NCBI RefSeq assembly: GCF_036026595.1
Contig: NZ_JARZFX010000012.1
Span: forward strand, 1-64,000
Reading direction: 5' to 3'
Length of the DNA stretch: 64,000 bases
Origin: Virgibacillus_P tibetensis
GTDB taxonomy: Bacteria > Bacillota > Bacilli > Bacillales > Amphibacillaceae
The notes below the pieces were generated by a model. It ran no database searches. It saw only the letters and a list, made by a program, of their open reading frames with translations, and was not told the origin of the DNA. Within the stretch, counting starts at the first letter, position 1; each line of letters starts with the position of its first letter. Positions 32,475 to 39,842 of the stretch are shown one piece after another. A program made the position numbers and the translations under genes.

Positions 32475-32731
32475 TTATAATCATCTCCTTAAATTACAGT
32501 CGGACTGAACTTACCCTATAGTATAAATTCGACAAAACAGGTGCTTCTCCTTCTTCCACTATTCTGCCAGATAGCACAGAATAGGCTGCCATACCAACGA
32601 TATCCTTATTGTGTTAAAGCACCAGTTTGTTGAATAAGGTTTATTGTTTAATTCCTATTTATTTCTCCCCACTTTGCGACGTCAGGAGGAAATTTACCTT
32701 GTTAAATGTTTGCCACATAAAAAGATGAAAA
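32475..32731. other. Intergenic region
   Basis: Holds one AAAGCACC repeat variant (about 32615-32632) and otherwise no recognisable gene or terminator up to the IS3 remnant. Confidence 0.45.
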
Positions 32732-32908
32732 TTAGTCCATGGCTCCCTGCGCTCGGTATTTTCGTACCCAAGCCTTGATCAAATCCTTATCATTAATCCC
32801 TAATTTATTGGCAATCTGTCGTTTCGTCCAACCTTTTTTCTTTAACGTTAATGCTTCCATTTTTAGTTCGAATGTGTAAGTTCTTTTCTTTTGTCCTTTT
32901 ATAGCCAT
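32732..32908 (-). CDS. IS3-family OrfA-like transposase remnant (58 aa)
   Basis: The product starts MAIKGQKKRTYTFELKMEAL, continues KKKGWTKRQIANKLGINDKD and ends LIKAWVRKYRAQGAMD. This is the helix-turn-helix part of IS3-family OrfA, which binds the element ends. It stops early, without the leucine zipper. No OrfB with the DDE domain follows. It cannot move by itself. Confidence 0.75.
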   Translation of the reverse strand: MAIKGQKKRTYTFELKMEALTLKKKGWTKRQIANKLGINDKDLIKAWVRKYRAQGAMD

Positions 32909-32987
32909 AAAAATGCACCCCTTAAAAATCGTACGTTGTAACCGGTGGTTTTTTCAACGTCTATTTTAAGGGGTGCACACTATATCA
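32732..32987 (-). mobile_element. Decayed IS3-family insertion sequence end
   Basis: Upstream of the OrfA remnant, the minus strand reads GATATAGTGTGCACCCCTTA then AAATAGACG, typical of an IS3-family terminus. Only this terminus and the first 58 codons of orfA remain. The other end and orfB are missing, so the element was truncated by deletion. Confidence 0.65.
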
Positions 32988-33109
32988 AAAGGGGTGTTTT
33001 TATAGTGAAGATGAAAAGTGGTTAGGCAACTCTTAAGTAACAATAGAGTTGTTCCGTTAAATGCCCGATTGTGGAAGATCGTTAAATACAAATTTTACTT
33101 TCAACAATA

Positions 33110-33146
33110 GAAACCGCATTCTTCAATTGACAAATGCGGCGTTTCA
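33110..33146. terminator. Stem-loop downstream of the minus-strand unknown paralogue
   Basis: GAAACCGCATT (33110-33120) pairs with AATGCGGCGTTTC. The flanks are only weakly T-rich, so terminator function is uncertain. Confidence 0.5.
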
Positions 33147-33224
33147 AAAAAGAGTTGTTTATTTTTCGCCTTATCGACTTAAACTTAGTCAAAAAATCAT
33201 ACTCAGTCGAGTCTAAAAAGGATA

Positions 33225-33749
33225 TTAGAAGTATCTAACATCAGGGTCTGCTGTATTATGTTGAGGAGGGAACAATAACTGTTCTAAATATGGAGAAGAA
33301 ATACCATTCAACAAGTAGTTTTTAGCAATTTCTGTGTAGCACTTTCTTGCTTCTTCAACAGTTCGTTTACACGTCACAATATCATGGAATAGGTTCAAAG
33401 ACAATGTATTCATCTCTTCCTTATCACAAAATACAGAAACTTCACCCTTTGTTCTGTCGGGGTAAACACTCCCATCATAATAAGCAAGTGCATCAAAGGC
33501 ATCTAAAGGCGTTCTGTAATCAATGGTTTGTTCAAGGAAGTCAGGATGAAGAGTAGGAAAACAATGTGGTACTGCATCTCGGTGAACAATCGTTCTCTTC
33601 CAAACACCGTTATTGTACCAAATCAATCTGCTTGCAGTAGCTTCTTGAGGGTAACCATACTTTTGAATTATTTTTAAAGCACCTTCTTTTTGTTTCGGTT
33701 CCCAAGCACTTAAAATTTGGTCTACGCAACTCTGATAATCATTATTCAT
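33225..33749 (-). CDS. Unknown-function protein, paralogue A of a divergent pair
   Basis: A 174-residue soluble protein with ATASRLIWYNNGVWKRTIVH, AVPHCFPTLHPDFLEQTIDY, DGSVYPDRTKGEVSVFCDKE and LSLNLFHDIVTCKRTVEEAR. The divergently transcribed gene at 33883 shares the same order of motifs: SRLIWYNNG-WKRTIV, PH-FP, DGS, KT/RTKGEVS, CD, LN--HDIVT and EEAR. Conserved Trp, His, Asp and Arg suggest an enzyme or ligand-binding site, but I know no function for the family. The start lies after GGAGGTATAAAA on the minus strand. The C-terminus is shorter than in the partner. Confidence 0.75.
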   Translation of the reverse strand: MNNDYQSCVDQILSAWEPKQKEGALKIIQKYGYPQEATASRLIWYNNGVWKRTIVHRDAVPHCFPTLHPDFLEQTIDYRTPLDAFDALAYYDGSVYPDRTKGEVSVFCDKEEMNTLSLNLFHDIVTCKRTVEEARKCYTEIAKNYLLNGISSPYLEQLLFPPQHNTADPDVRYF

Positions 33750-33882
33750 TTTTATACCTCCAAAACATCAGTTAGTAATCAACATATGTGGAAGCCTAGA
33801 TTTAGGTTCTTTCTTTATAAAAATGATTAATATAAAGATTTTATCAAATAATAAACTAAACTTATTATAATGGAGGTATATT

Positions 33883-34578
33883 ATGGAACAAGAAGAAAAG
33901 CTAAAAACTGCAGCAATTGCCATGAGAAGTGATTTTAAAGTACAGTCCGTTGGGGGTGCTGAGAAAACCACTAAAGCTTTTGAAAGTATGGAGTCAGTGA
34001 ATGCGATTGTTAATGATTGGAATGCTATGTCAAAGAAATCAGCAAATCTTACAATTGAACAATATGGTCCTCCGAATGAAGCGATTCCAAGTCGGTTAAT
34101 CTGGTATAACAATGGGCCATGGAAACGGACTATTGTTTATCAAGATGAAATTCCACATGATTTTCCACAACCTCATACCGATGTAATCGAAAATGTTATT
34201 AATTATAAGGTGCCACCAGAGAAGTTGAGCGAATTAGCGAAGTTTGATGGAAGTATTATCGTTGAAAAGACAAGGGGAGAGGTATCTTCCCGTTGTGATA
34301 TAGAGGCTGCTAATTTTACTGCCCTTAACGTAATGCATGATATTGTTACAGAAAAGCTAAACTCTGAAGAAGCTCGTGATCTCCTGTGTGAAGTTATGTC
34401 TGCTTATATGCTGAATAGACCAGCACCTTATGCAGAGAAACTTCAATTTGATGTCCCAACAGAAGGAAAATTCGATACGGACATAGTCATGATTGCCGAT
34501 GAAATGGTTGAACAAGCAAGAGAAAAAATAAATGATATGGTTGACTCAAACAATAGCCAAAGTACTAACTATCATTAA
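33883..34578 (+). CDS. Unknown-function protein, paralogue B of a divergent pair
   Basis: The 231-residue product shares the core of the 33225 protein: IPSRLIWYNNGPWKRTIVYQ, EIPHDFPQPHTDVIENVINY, FDGSIIVEKTRGEVSSRCDI and LNVMHDIVTEKLNSEEARD. It has an extra N-terminal region of about 45 residues (MEQEEKLKTAAIAMRSDFKV) and a charged C-terminal helix (IADEMVEQAREKINDMVDSN). There is no signal peptide or membrane segment. GGAGGTATATT precedes the ATG. A strong terminator lies at 34678-34717. The 133-base space between the two starts would hold both promoters. The pair probably arose by duplication, and hetero-oligomer formation is a possible reason for keeping both. Confidence 0.75.
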   Translation: MEQEEKLKTAAIAMRSDFKVQSVGGAEKTTKAFESMESVNAIVNDWNAMSKKSANLTIEQYGPPNEAIPSRLIWYNNGPWKRTIVYQDEIPHDFPQPHTDVIENVINYKVPPEKLSELAKFDGSIIVEKTRGEVSSRCDIEAANFTALNVMHDIVTEKLNSEEARDLLCEVMSAYMLNRPAPYAEKLQFDVPTEGKFDTDIVMIADEMVEQAREKINDMVDSNNSQSTNYH

Positions 34579-34677
34579 TAAAGCCCTGTGCTTTTAAACC
34601 GTCGGCAACCTTGACAGTACAAGTAAGGGATACGCCAACATTTCGGAAATTTTGTACGCTAAGCAGATTTTCAACCT

Positions 34678-34717
34678 AAAAAAGTCGATTCCCTGTACGT
34701 TAAGGAATCGACTTTTT
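34678..34717. terminator. Bidirectional terminator
   Basis: AAAAAGTCGATTCC pairs perfectly with GGAATCGACTTTTT across an 11-base loop. Confidence 0.9.
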
Positions 34718-35055
34718 AGTGGCTTCTTCAAGTAAGGGCGCTTTTGTGGAACAACATAAGTAGAAATGATCAAACTTTATTTTAAAGCTACATAAATTTA
34801 ATATGGATATTGAAAAAAGGTAATTATAAATTACCTTTTTTTACAAGGCCGGATCCTCTTAGCGTAGGAGAATTCGGCTTTTATGTTCCAAATATTGGAT
34901 TAGCGTATTTTTTCGTTAAAATGTTGGCGGTACCCCTTGCATAACTTGCAAATACGATTGATTGGTATTACTAGATAATCATATGTAGCGAAAGTCACTC
35001 ATTAAAGGGTGGCTTTCTGGTTTCACTAAGCTAACACAAAAAGGAGGACATTATC
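34718..35055. other. Intergenic region with a second hairpin
   Basis: AAAAAAGGTAAT and ATTACCTTTTTTT (34812-34842) form a short terminator-like stem. A further imperfect hairpin lies at about 34852-34878. No gene is seen before the radC remnant. Confidence 0.55.
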
Positions 35056-35502
35056 ATGGAAACAATTTACGAAATCCAACGAATTAAGCAAGTAGTTACG
35101 AGTGTAGAGGTTAAAAGGTCAATTATTAGACAAATCCCTGATGCTGCTGATTTGGCAATCGACTTGATTGGAGATGAAGATAGGGAGGTTTTTCTGGTCG
35201 CTTGTCTCAATGTAAAGATGGAGATAGTAGCTGTCCATCGGGCGCATATTGGTTCATTATGTGCAACCACCGTTCATCCCATGTAAACTTTCAAGACAGC
35301 TATACTTAACAATGCAGCATCTATCATCGGATTTCATAATCATCCTAGTGGCTATCCCGAACCATCCCCCCAGGACGTACAGATTACCAAACGGTTAGAT
35401 AGAGCTGGAGAAATAATTGGAATTGATTTTTTAGATCACATTATTATTGGTAGAAATTCCAACAAATATTTCAGTATGAAGGAAAAAGGTTACTTATCTT
35501 GA
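35056..35502 (+). pseudogene. RadC/JAB-domain protein interrupted by a stop codon
   Basis: The frame begins METIYEIQRIKQVVTSVEVK with GGAGGA upstream and runs through DREVFLVACLNVKMEIVAVH and HIGSLCATTVHPM, where TAA (35284-35286) interrupts it. The same frame then continues TFKTAILNNAASIIGFHNHP, SGYPEPSPQDVQITKRLDRA and ends after KGYLS at 35502. HNHPSG-(x7)-D is the JAMM metal motif of RadC-family proteins, which are often carried by mobile elements. In functional members the interrupted spot reads HPREVFK, so the stop replaces a codon without a frame change. The downstream part holds the catalytic motif, so the truncated product should be inactive. Confidence 0.85.
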
Positions 35503-35923
35503 CGCTCCAGTGAATAATTGGAAAAATCCCCACGAAGCTGGATAAATAGCAACTAAGAGTCCGATTTGTGATACGGTTAAGCCAACTCCTGTCTATGGAT
35601 GATTTTATTTGTAAACCAATATAGCCTATGGTTGATAGCAGCTATTCTTTTAGGTTTAGGAACCGCAATGGTATATCCAACCCTACAAGCTTCAATTAGT
35701 GATGTAGCACAGCCAGAATGGAGAGCTTCATCAATGGGGGTTTATCGTTTTTGGCGGATAGTGGATATGCATTTGGAGCATTATTTGCAGGGTTATTAAC
35801 AGATATGCTAAATGTTAATTGGGCAATTGGCTTAGTAGCTCTATTACCATTAAGTGCAGGTCTACTAGCAGCTATTCGATTAAATGAAACTTTGCCTTCA
35901 TTAACAAAACAAACCCAAAAGTA
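35503..35923. pseudogene. MFS transporter remnant, part of it inverted
   Basis: The plus strand from about 35590 spells LWMILFVNQYSLWLIAAILL, GLGTAMVYPTLQASISDVAQ, PEWRASSMGVYRFW and, after a one-base deletion near 35757, DSGYAFGALFAGLLTDMLNV and NWAIGLVALLPLSAGL. This is the C-terminal half of a major facilitator protein. The minus strand of 35503-35590 spells GVGLTVSQIGLLVAIYPASW and GFFQLFTGA, an earlier segment of the same kind of protein. So an upstream piece of the gene has been inverted and joined to the rest. Neither part has a start codon. Confidence 0.75.
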
Positions 35924-35928
35924 ATTAA

Positions 35929-36149
35929 CAAAACCGTGAGCTTGTAATAATATGCTCGGGTTTTATTTGTATAAATACACGTTTTCACTTTCTCAATTAC
36001 ATTAAACTTATTCAAAAAGTCTTTATTATAAAAGAGCTTGATCACTCATATCCACTATGTTCTTATTTCATTAACCTGCCCCGTTAAGTGTAATCGTTCA
36101 CAATATCTATATTTAGTTTAACATAAATAATCAGATTACCTTATAAAAT
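35929..36149. other. Intergenic region after the MFS remnant
   Basis: AAACCGTGAGC and GCTCGGGTTTT (about 35929-35961) form a terminator-like stem. The rest is AT-rich with no gene. Confidence 0.45.
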
Positions 36150-36400
36150 CAAGCGAAAAATCCAATTTAATGGTAAATTTATGTATGCAAATTTGCATGC
36201 GAATTTGTAGGTCAAAATGTAGATACAGCCATTGTCACCTAACAAATTGGGATACAAATTACACTACAATTTTAATGTGTATTATAAAGATAATACTGTT
36301 ACACCAACAAAAAAATGACCATCAAATTAGCATACAAATTGATGGTCATTTTACGTTACATTTTTAATGTTTACGATAGGTAACGGAACCCGTTAGGTTT
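36150..36400 (-). repeat. AT-rich repeat block ending in inverted GGGTTCCGTTACCTATCG core, copy 3
   Basis: CGATAGGTAACGGAACCC (36374-36391) is the reverse complement of the core seen at 8758 and 30316. Next to it AAATGACCATCAA pairs with TTGATGGTCATTT (about 36312-36352). Further left, short motifs such as GCAAATTTG, CGAATTTGTAGG and several ATACAAATT boxes recur, and CGAATTTGTAGG also follows copy 2 at about 30389. No ORF of note. It could be a mobile-element end with recombinase binding boxes. Confidence 0.55.
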
Positions 36401-36470
36401 ATAGCTGCGGTTCTTTTTCTTCAGTTCTAATTGATTGCGAAGCATGAGAATAACATTCCTATGATTCCAA

Positions 36471-37388
36471 TTATTTCATTTTGTTATTGTGACTAACTGC
36501 AACTTGACTGCCAATTTTAGCGTTGTGTTTTACTAGTTCTATGTTGACATCAAGACTTTTCCCATTAGTTAATTCTTTGATTTTTGCTAGGAGGAAAGGA
36601 GTGCTGTCTTTGCCAATAATGTTATTTTCTTCGGATTCTTTGATTGCTTGATCTATAATGCCATTGATATAGCTTTCATCCATAGCATGCTCCTCTGGAA
36701 TTGGGTTCGCGATTACGATACCACCATGGAGATTTAATTCCCATTTTGTTTTCATTGTTTCTGCGATGACATCAATAGAATCTGTTGAAAAGTTTAATTG
36801 ATGCTTACTTTTTCTTGTATAGAAAGCTGGCAGACAATCTGTTTCATAACCAATTACAGGAACGCCTTTTGTTTCAAGGTATTCTAGAGTAAGTCCCAAA
36901 TCGAGAATGGACTTAGCACCTGCACAAACAACAGCTACATCTGTTTGCGCCAGTTCTTCCAAATCAGCTGATATGTCCATAGAAGTTTCAGCGCCTCTAT
37001 GAACGCCACCAATACCACCTGTTACAAACGTTTTGATATCTGCTAAATCAGCACAAATCATTGTTGTAGCAACAGTTGTAGCACCAAGTTGTTTGGTCGC
37101 AATAATTTGAGCCAGGTCACGTCTGGATACTTTAGCAACACCTGAGCTCTTACCAAATAGCTCTAATTCATCATCTGTTAAGCCAATTTTAATTTTTCCG
37201 TCCATAATCGCAATTGTTGCTGGTACTGCACCATTATTACGAACGATTTCTTCAACTTCACGAGCCATTTGAACATTCTGAGGGTAAGGCATCCCATGGG
37301 AGATAATAGTTGATTCTAAAGCAACAATCGCTTTCCCTGCTTCTTTTGCTTCTTTAACTTCTTTTGACAGTTCAATGTATTTTTTCAT
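36471..37388 (-). CDS. psuG: Pseudouridine-5'-phosphate glycosidase PsuG
   Basis: PsuG splits the C-C glycosidic bond of pseudouridine 5'-phosphate to uracil and ribose 5-phosphate. The 305-residue protein begins in the typical way and has GKAIVALESTIISHGMPYPQ, GAVPATIAIMDGKIKIGL, GATTVATTMICADLADIKTF, VTGGIGGVHRGAETSMDISA and FYTRKSKHQLNF. These contain the catalytic Glu (ALEST) and the Lys (DGKIKIGL) and metal-site residues of the family. Its start overlaps the end of psuK by 17 bases, so the two are co-translated. Confidence 0.93.
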   Translation of the reverse strand: MKKYIELSKEVKEAKEAGKAIVALESTIISHGMPYPQNVQMAREVEEIVRNNGAVPATIAIMDGKIKIGLTDDELELFGKSSGVAKVSRRDLAQIIATKQLGATTVATTMICADLADIKTFVTGGIGGVHRGAETSMDISADLEELAQTDVAVVCAGAKSILDLGLTLEYLETKGVPVIGYETDCLPAFYTRKSKHQLNFSTDSIDVIAETMKTKWELNLHGGIVIANPIPEEHAMDESYINGIIDQAIKESEENNIIGKDSTPFLLAKIKELTNGKSLDVNIELVKHNAKIGSQVAVSHNNKMK

Positions 37389-38502
37389 TTAAAACTTCCT
37401 CCATATCTATTTTAATCTGTTTTTCGGATAATTCTTTTCTTACTGTATACTTTGAAACAATTGTTTTGTGGGCATTTACCAAACCGGATTTGATAATACT
37501 ATCTAATTTTATATTTTTTAGCCATGAGTAAATAATAGCTGAACAAAATGAATCTCCTGCGCCCGTTACATCTACCACTAATGGCGTTTCAACAGCTGGG
37601 TAATGACGGATTACACCAGTTTCAGTACCAACGATTACGCCTTTTGCTCCATTTGTGACAATGACATTTTTAGCACCAAGCTCCAGCCATTTTGTAACCG
37701 AATTCTCCCAATCATTGTAACTTTGCAGCTTTGCTTTAAAGAAGGATTCTGTTTCATCTTTATTTACAATGAGCCAGCTTACCGAGCTAAGTGACTCTGG
37801 AAGGCGGTCCATTTTCGGGGATGAAACTGGAATTACAACCAAAGGAATCTCATGCTTTGCTGTAAATTGGCAAAGGAAATTTATTGTTTCACCTGGACAA
37901 TTTAAATCTACGACAATGCACTTAGCTTCTTTTAGAATATCGCTTTTCCCCTCCAATAACGCAGGGGTTATTTCCTCATAAATATCCATGTCGGCTAGTG
38001 CGATAGATAGATCACCATCCGTATCTAATACTGCTGTGTATGAACCCGTTGATCTATGCTCAAGTTGAACCACATGATCCAGGTTCATAAAAGGAGAAGA
38101 TGCTTCATAAATTTCCTGCCACTCTAAATCAAGACCACCGACTGAAAGGAATGTCACTTTCTCTCCCAGCCTACCAAGGTTCTCAGCAATGTTTCTTGCA
38201 ACTCCTCCAACTGTTCTGGAAGATTGAACTGGATTAGATGTACCGCTGACAATTTTATTTTTTGCATAAAGCTTCCTGTCTACGTTAGCTCCGCCTATAC
38301 AAATAATAGGTTGCGTTTCCTTAGAAGCAGCTGATTCAGCAATTTTTTCTTTTGATAATGTGGAATTCTCTAATTCACTTGAAGTAATTGTCTCATTGAT
38401 TTCAGAGCTGGTAACAATATGGTTGTGATTATTTTTACTATTGAATGTGATTTTTACCCCCTCCTTCTCCGAGGTTAAACAAAAGTTTGTTGTTACAAAC
38501 AT
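37372..38502 (-). CDS. psuK: Pseudouridine kinase PsuK (PfkB family)
   Basis: PsuK phosphorylates pseudouridine, giving the substrate of PsuG. The PfkB core runs from IICIGGANVDRKLYAK (about residue 67), with SRTVGGVARNIAENLGRLGE and the anion-hole/catalytic motif VVDVTGAGDSFCSA near the C-terminus. The first 60 residues are unusual, rich in Ser, Thr, Glu and Asn, where relatives often carry an HTH. The start is unclear. The ATG at 38502 coincides with the predicted transcription start, which would make it leaderless. A strong GGAGAAGGAGGGGG site at 38470-38457 is followed by in-frame ATC at 38451, with no ATG, GTG or TTG before the kinase core. Coordinates use the ATG. Confidence 0.85.
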   Translation of the reverse strand: MFVTTNFCLTSEKEGVKITFNSKNNHNHIVTSSEINETITSSELENSTLSKEKIAESAASKETQPIICIGGANVDRKLYAKNKIVSGTSNPVQSSRTVGGVARNIAENLGRLGEKVTFLSVGGLDLEWQEIYEASSPFMNLDHVVQLEHRSTGSYTAVLDTDGDLSIALADMDIYEEITPALLEGKSDILKEAKCIVVDLNCPGETINFLCQFTAKHEIPLVVIPVSSPKMDRLPESLSSVSWLIVNKDETESFFKAKLQSYNDWENSVTKWLELGAKNVIVTNGAKGVIVGTETGVIRHYPAVETPLVVDVTGAGDSFCSAIIYSWLKNIKLDSIIKSGLVNAHKTIVSKYTVRKELSEKQIKIDMEEVLNEKIH

Positions 38503-38536
38503 AGGTTTAGTATACGCTATCGTTTAAAAAAGTCAA
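38485..38536 (-). promoter_or_regulatory. psuK-psuG promoter with a palindromic operator
   Basis: On the minus strand TTGACT (38536-38531) and TATACT (38514-38509) are 16 bases apart. Directly downstream GTTTGTAACAACAAAC (38500-38485) is an inverted repeat (GTTTGT/ACAAAC) over the start site, fit for a repressor. Its GTAAC half resembles the operators at 41074, so the LacI-type regulator could act here too (inference). Confidence 0.7.
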
Positions 38537-38587
38537 TGAAGGAATCGTGATTTTTTAAAAGAGATTCCCATGTTTATTCTACACCAA

Positions 38588-38620
38588 AAAACCTCATCTA
38601 TTTATGATAGATGAGGTACT
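38588..38620 (-). terminator. Terminator of the EamA transporter gene
   Basis: CCTCATCTAT and ATAGATGAGG pair. Read on the minus strand the stem is followed by TTTTTTGG. Confidence 0.8.
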
Positions 38621-38756
38621 TGTTTTTCTGCATGCAAAGAAGTAATCCAGCAAGCATATCATACAAAATAACCATGTCCAGCTCGAACTTCTTTTTCTTA
38701 TTAAGATCTTAAGCAAGCTTTCTATGGCAAATATCGAAGAAAGCTCAAGGGGAAAT

Positions 38757-39671
38757 TCAGGATTTTCTGAGCTTTTGTTTATGTTTTTTAAAATGCACTA
38801 CCTCATTGGTTCGTGTTGTCGGTAGACCTATACCGATAATAATGACTAGGATTCCTATAATTTGTACAGGTGTAACAGCTTCGTTTAGTAATAATACAGA
38901 CACAGAGACAGCTATGGGTAATTCGAAAGCACTTAATATAGATGACATACCTGAACCAACCTTAGGTACTGCAATTGTATATAAAAAAACCGGAATAATC
39001 ATGCCAAATAAGCCCAATGCTACGCCATATACCCAAAGCCCCTGGTTAAATAATGTGCCATTCCAAATGATCTCAGGTGATTGAAAAATAGCCGTCGTTA
39101 TAAATGCAAAGAAAGAAATGAGTAATAATCGATTTGACGTGGTCATGTGTTTAATTTGTTTTCCATTAACAAATATAAATAAAGAAAAAACGACTGCTGC
39201 AGCAAGTCCCCACAACCATCCTTGTATGGCGATTTGGGTTAAATCAACATCAAGCAAACCAGCGGCTGGGATAGTTCCTGCAAATAATACGACTAAGGAA
39301 ATAAACTCAATTCTGCTTGGAAGTCGACGTTTAGCGATACAAGAAATCAGCATACCTATCCATGTAAATTGAAACAAAAGGACAACTGCCAGTGAGGCAG
39401 GTAAATAGACTAAAGAACGTCCATAAAAAATGTTTGTTAAGCCTGTTAGTACTCCCGAGGTAATAAGTATTTTTATGCCATTCATATTTAACTTTGCTCC
39501 GTTAGATAAAAGGAAAATAGACAATGCTAGGAGAAATCCCATAAAAAACTGACTCGTAATTGCCTCTGAAGCTGTAAAACCACTTTGCATAGCTAGCTTC
39601 ACAATAGTTGATACGACACCATAGCTACTAGCTGCTATAATAACCAACAGAGGATAAAACCATAATCTCAA
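38757..39671 (-). CDS. EamA/DMT-superfamily transporter
   Basis: The 304-residue membrane protein has about ten helices in two EamA repeats: LLVIIAASSYGVVSTIVKLA with FLLALSIFLLS in the first and LGLFGMIIPVFLYTIAVPKV and GIGLPTTR in the second. Such carriers export amino acids or metabolites or import nucleotide precursors. Nothing in the sequence shows the substrate. It lies divergent to the HTH-PfkB gene and downstream of its own promoter near 39700, with GGAGGAAG before the ATG. Its place within the nucleoside block could mean a nucleobase or metabolite exporter, but that is a guess. Confidence 0.85.
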   Translation of the reverse strand: MRLWFYPLLVIIAASSYGVVSTIVKLAMQSGFTASEAITSQFFMGFLLALSIFLLSNGAKLNMNGIKILITSGVLTGLTNIFYGRSLVYLPASLAVVLLFQFTWIGMLISCIAKRRLPSRIEFISLVVLFAGTIPAAGLLDVDLTQIAIQGWLWGLAAAVVFSLFIFVNGKQIKHMTTSNRLLLISFFAFITTAIFQSPEIIWNGTLFNQGLWVYGVALGLFGMIIPVFLYTIAVPKVGSGMSSILSAFELPIAVSVSVLLLNEAVTPVQIIGILVIIIGIGLPTTRTNEVVHFKKHKQKLRKS

Positions 39672-39842
39672 TTGAACTTCCTCCTCTATTTAATATATAT
39701 CGATTTTTTAAAAAGGATAAAAAGGAAAAAAATTAATAGCTTTTAATATAATCATAGATTGGACTTTTGTGCAATATTTAATTAACATAAATGAATCAAA
39801 TAGATTCCTGGTTTATCTATAAAGGCTATTTTTATTTAGGAA

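Noticed and set aside
35056..35502. Recoding (readthrough) of the TAA in the radC-type gene
   Set aside because: No recoding signal is known for this family and neighbours are also decayed, so simple pseudogenisation is the better reading.
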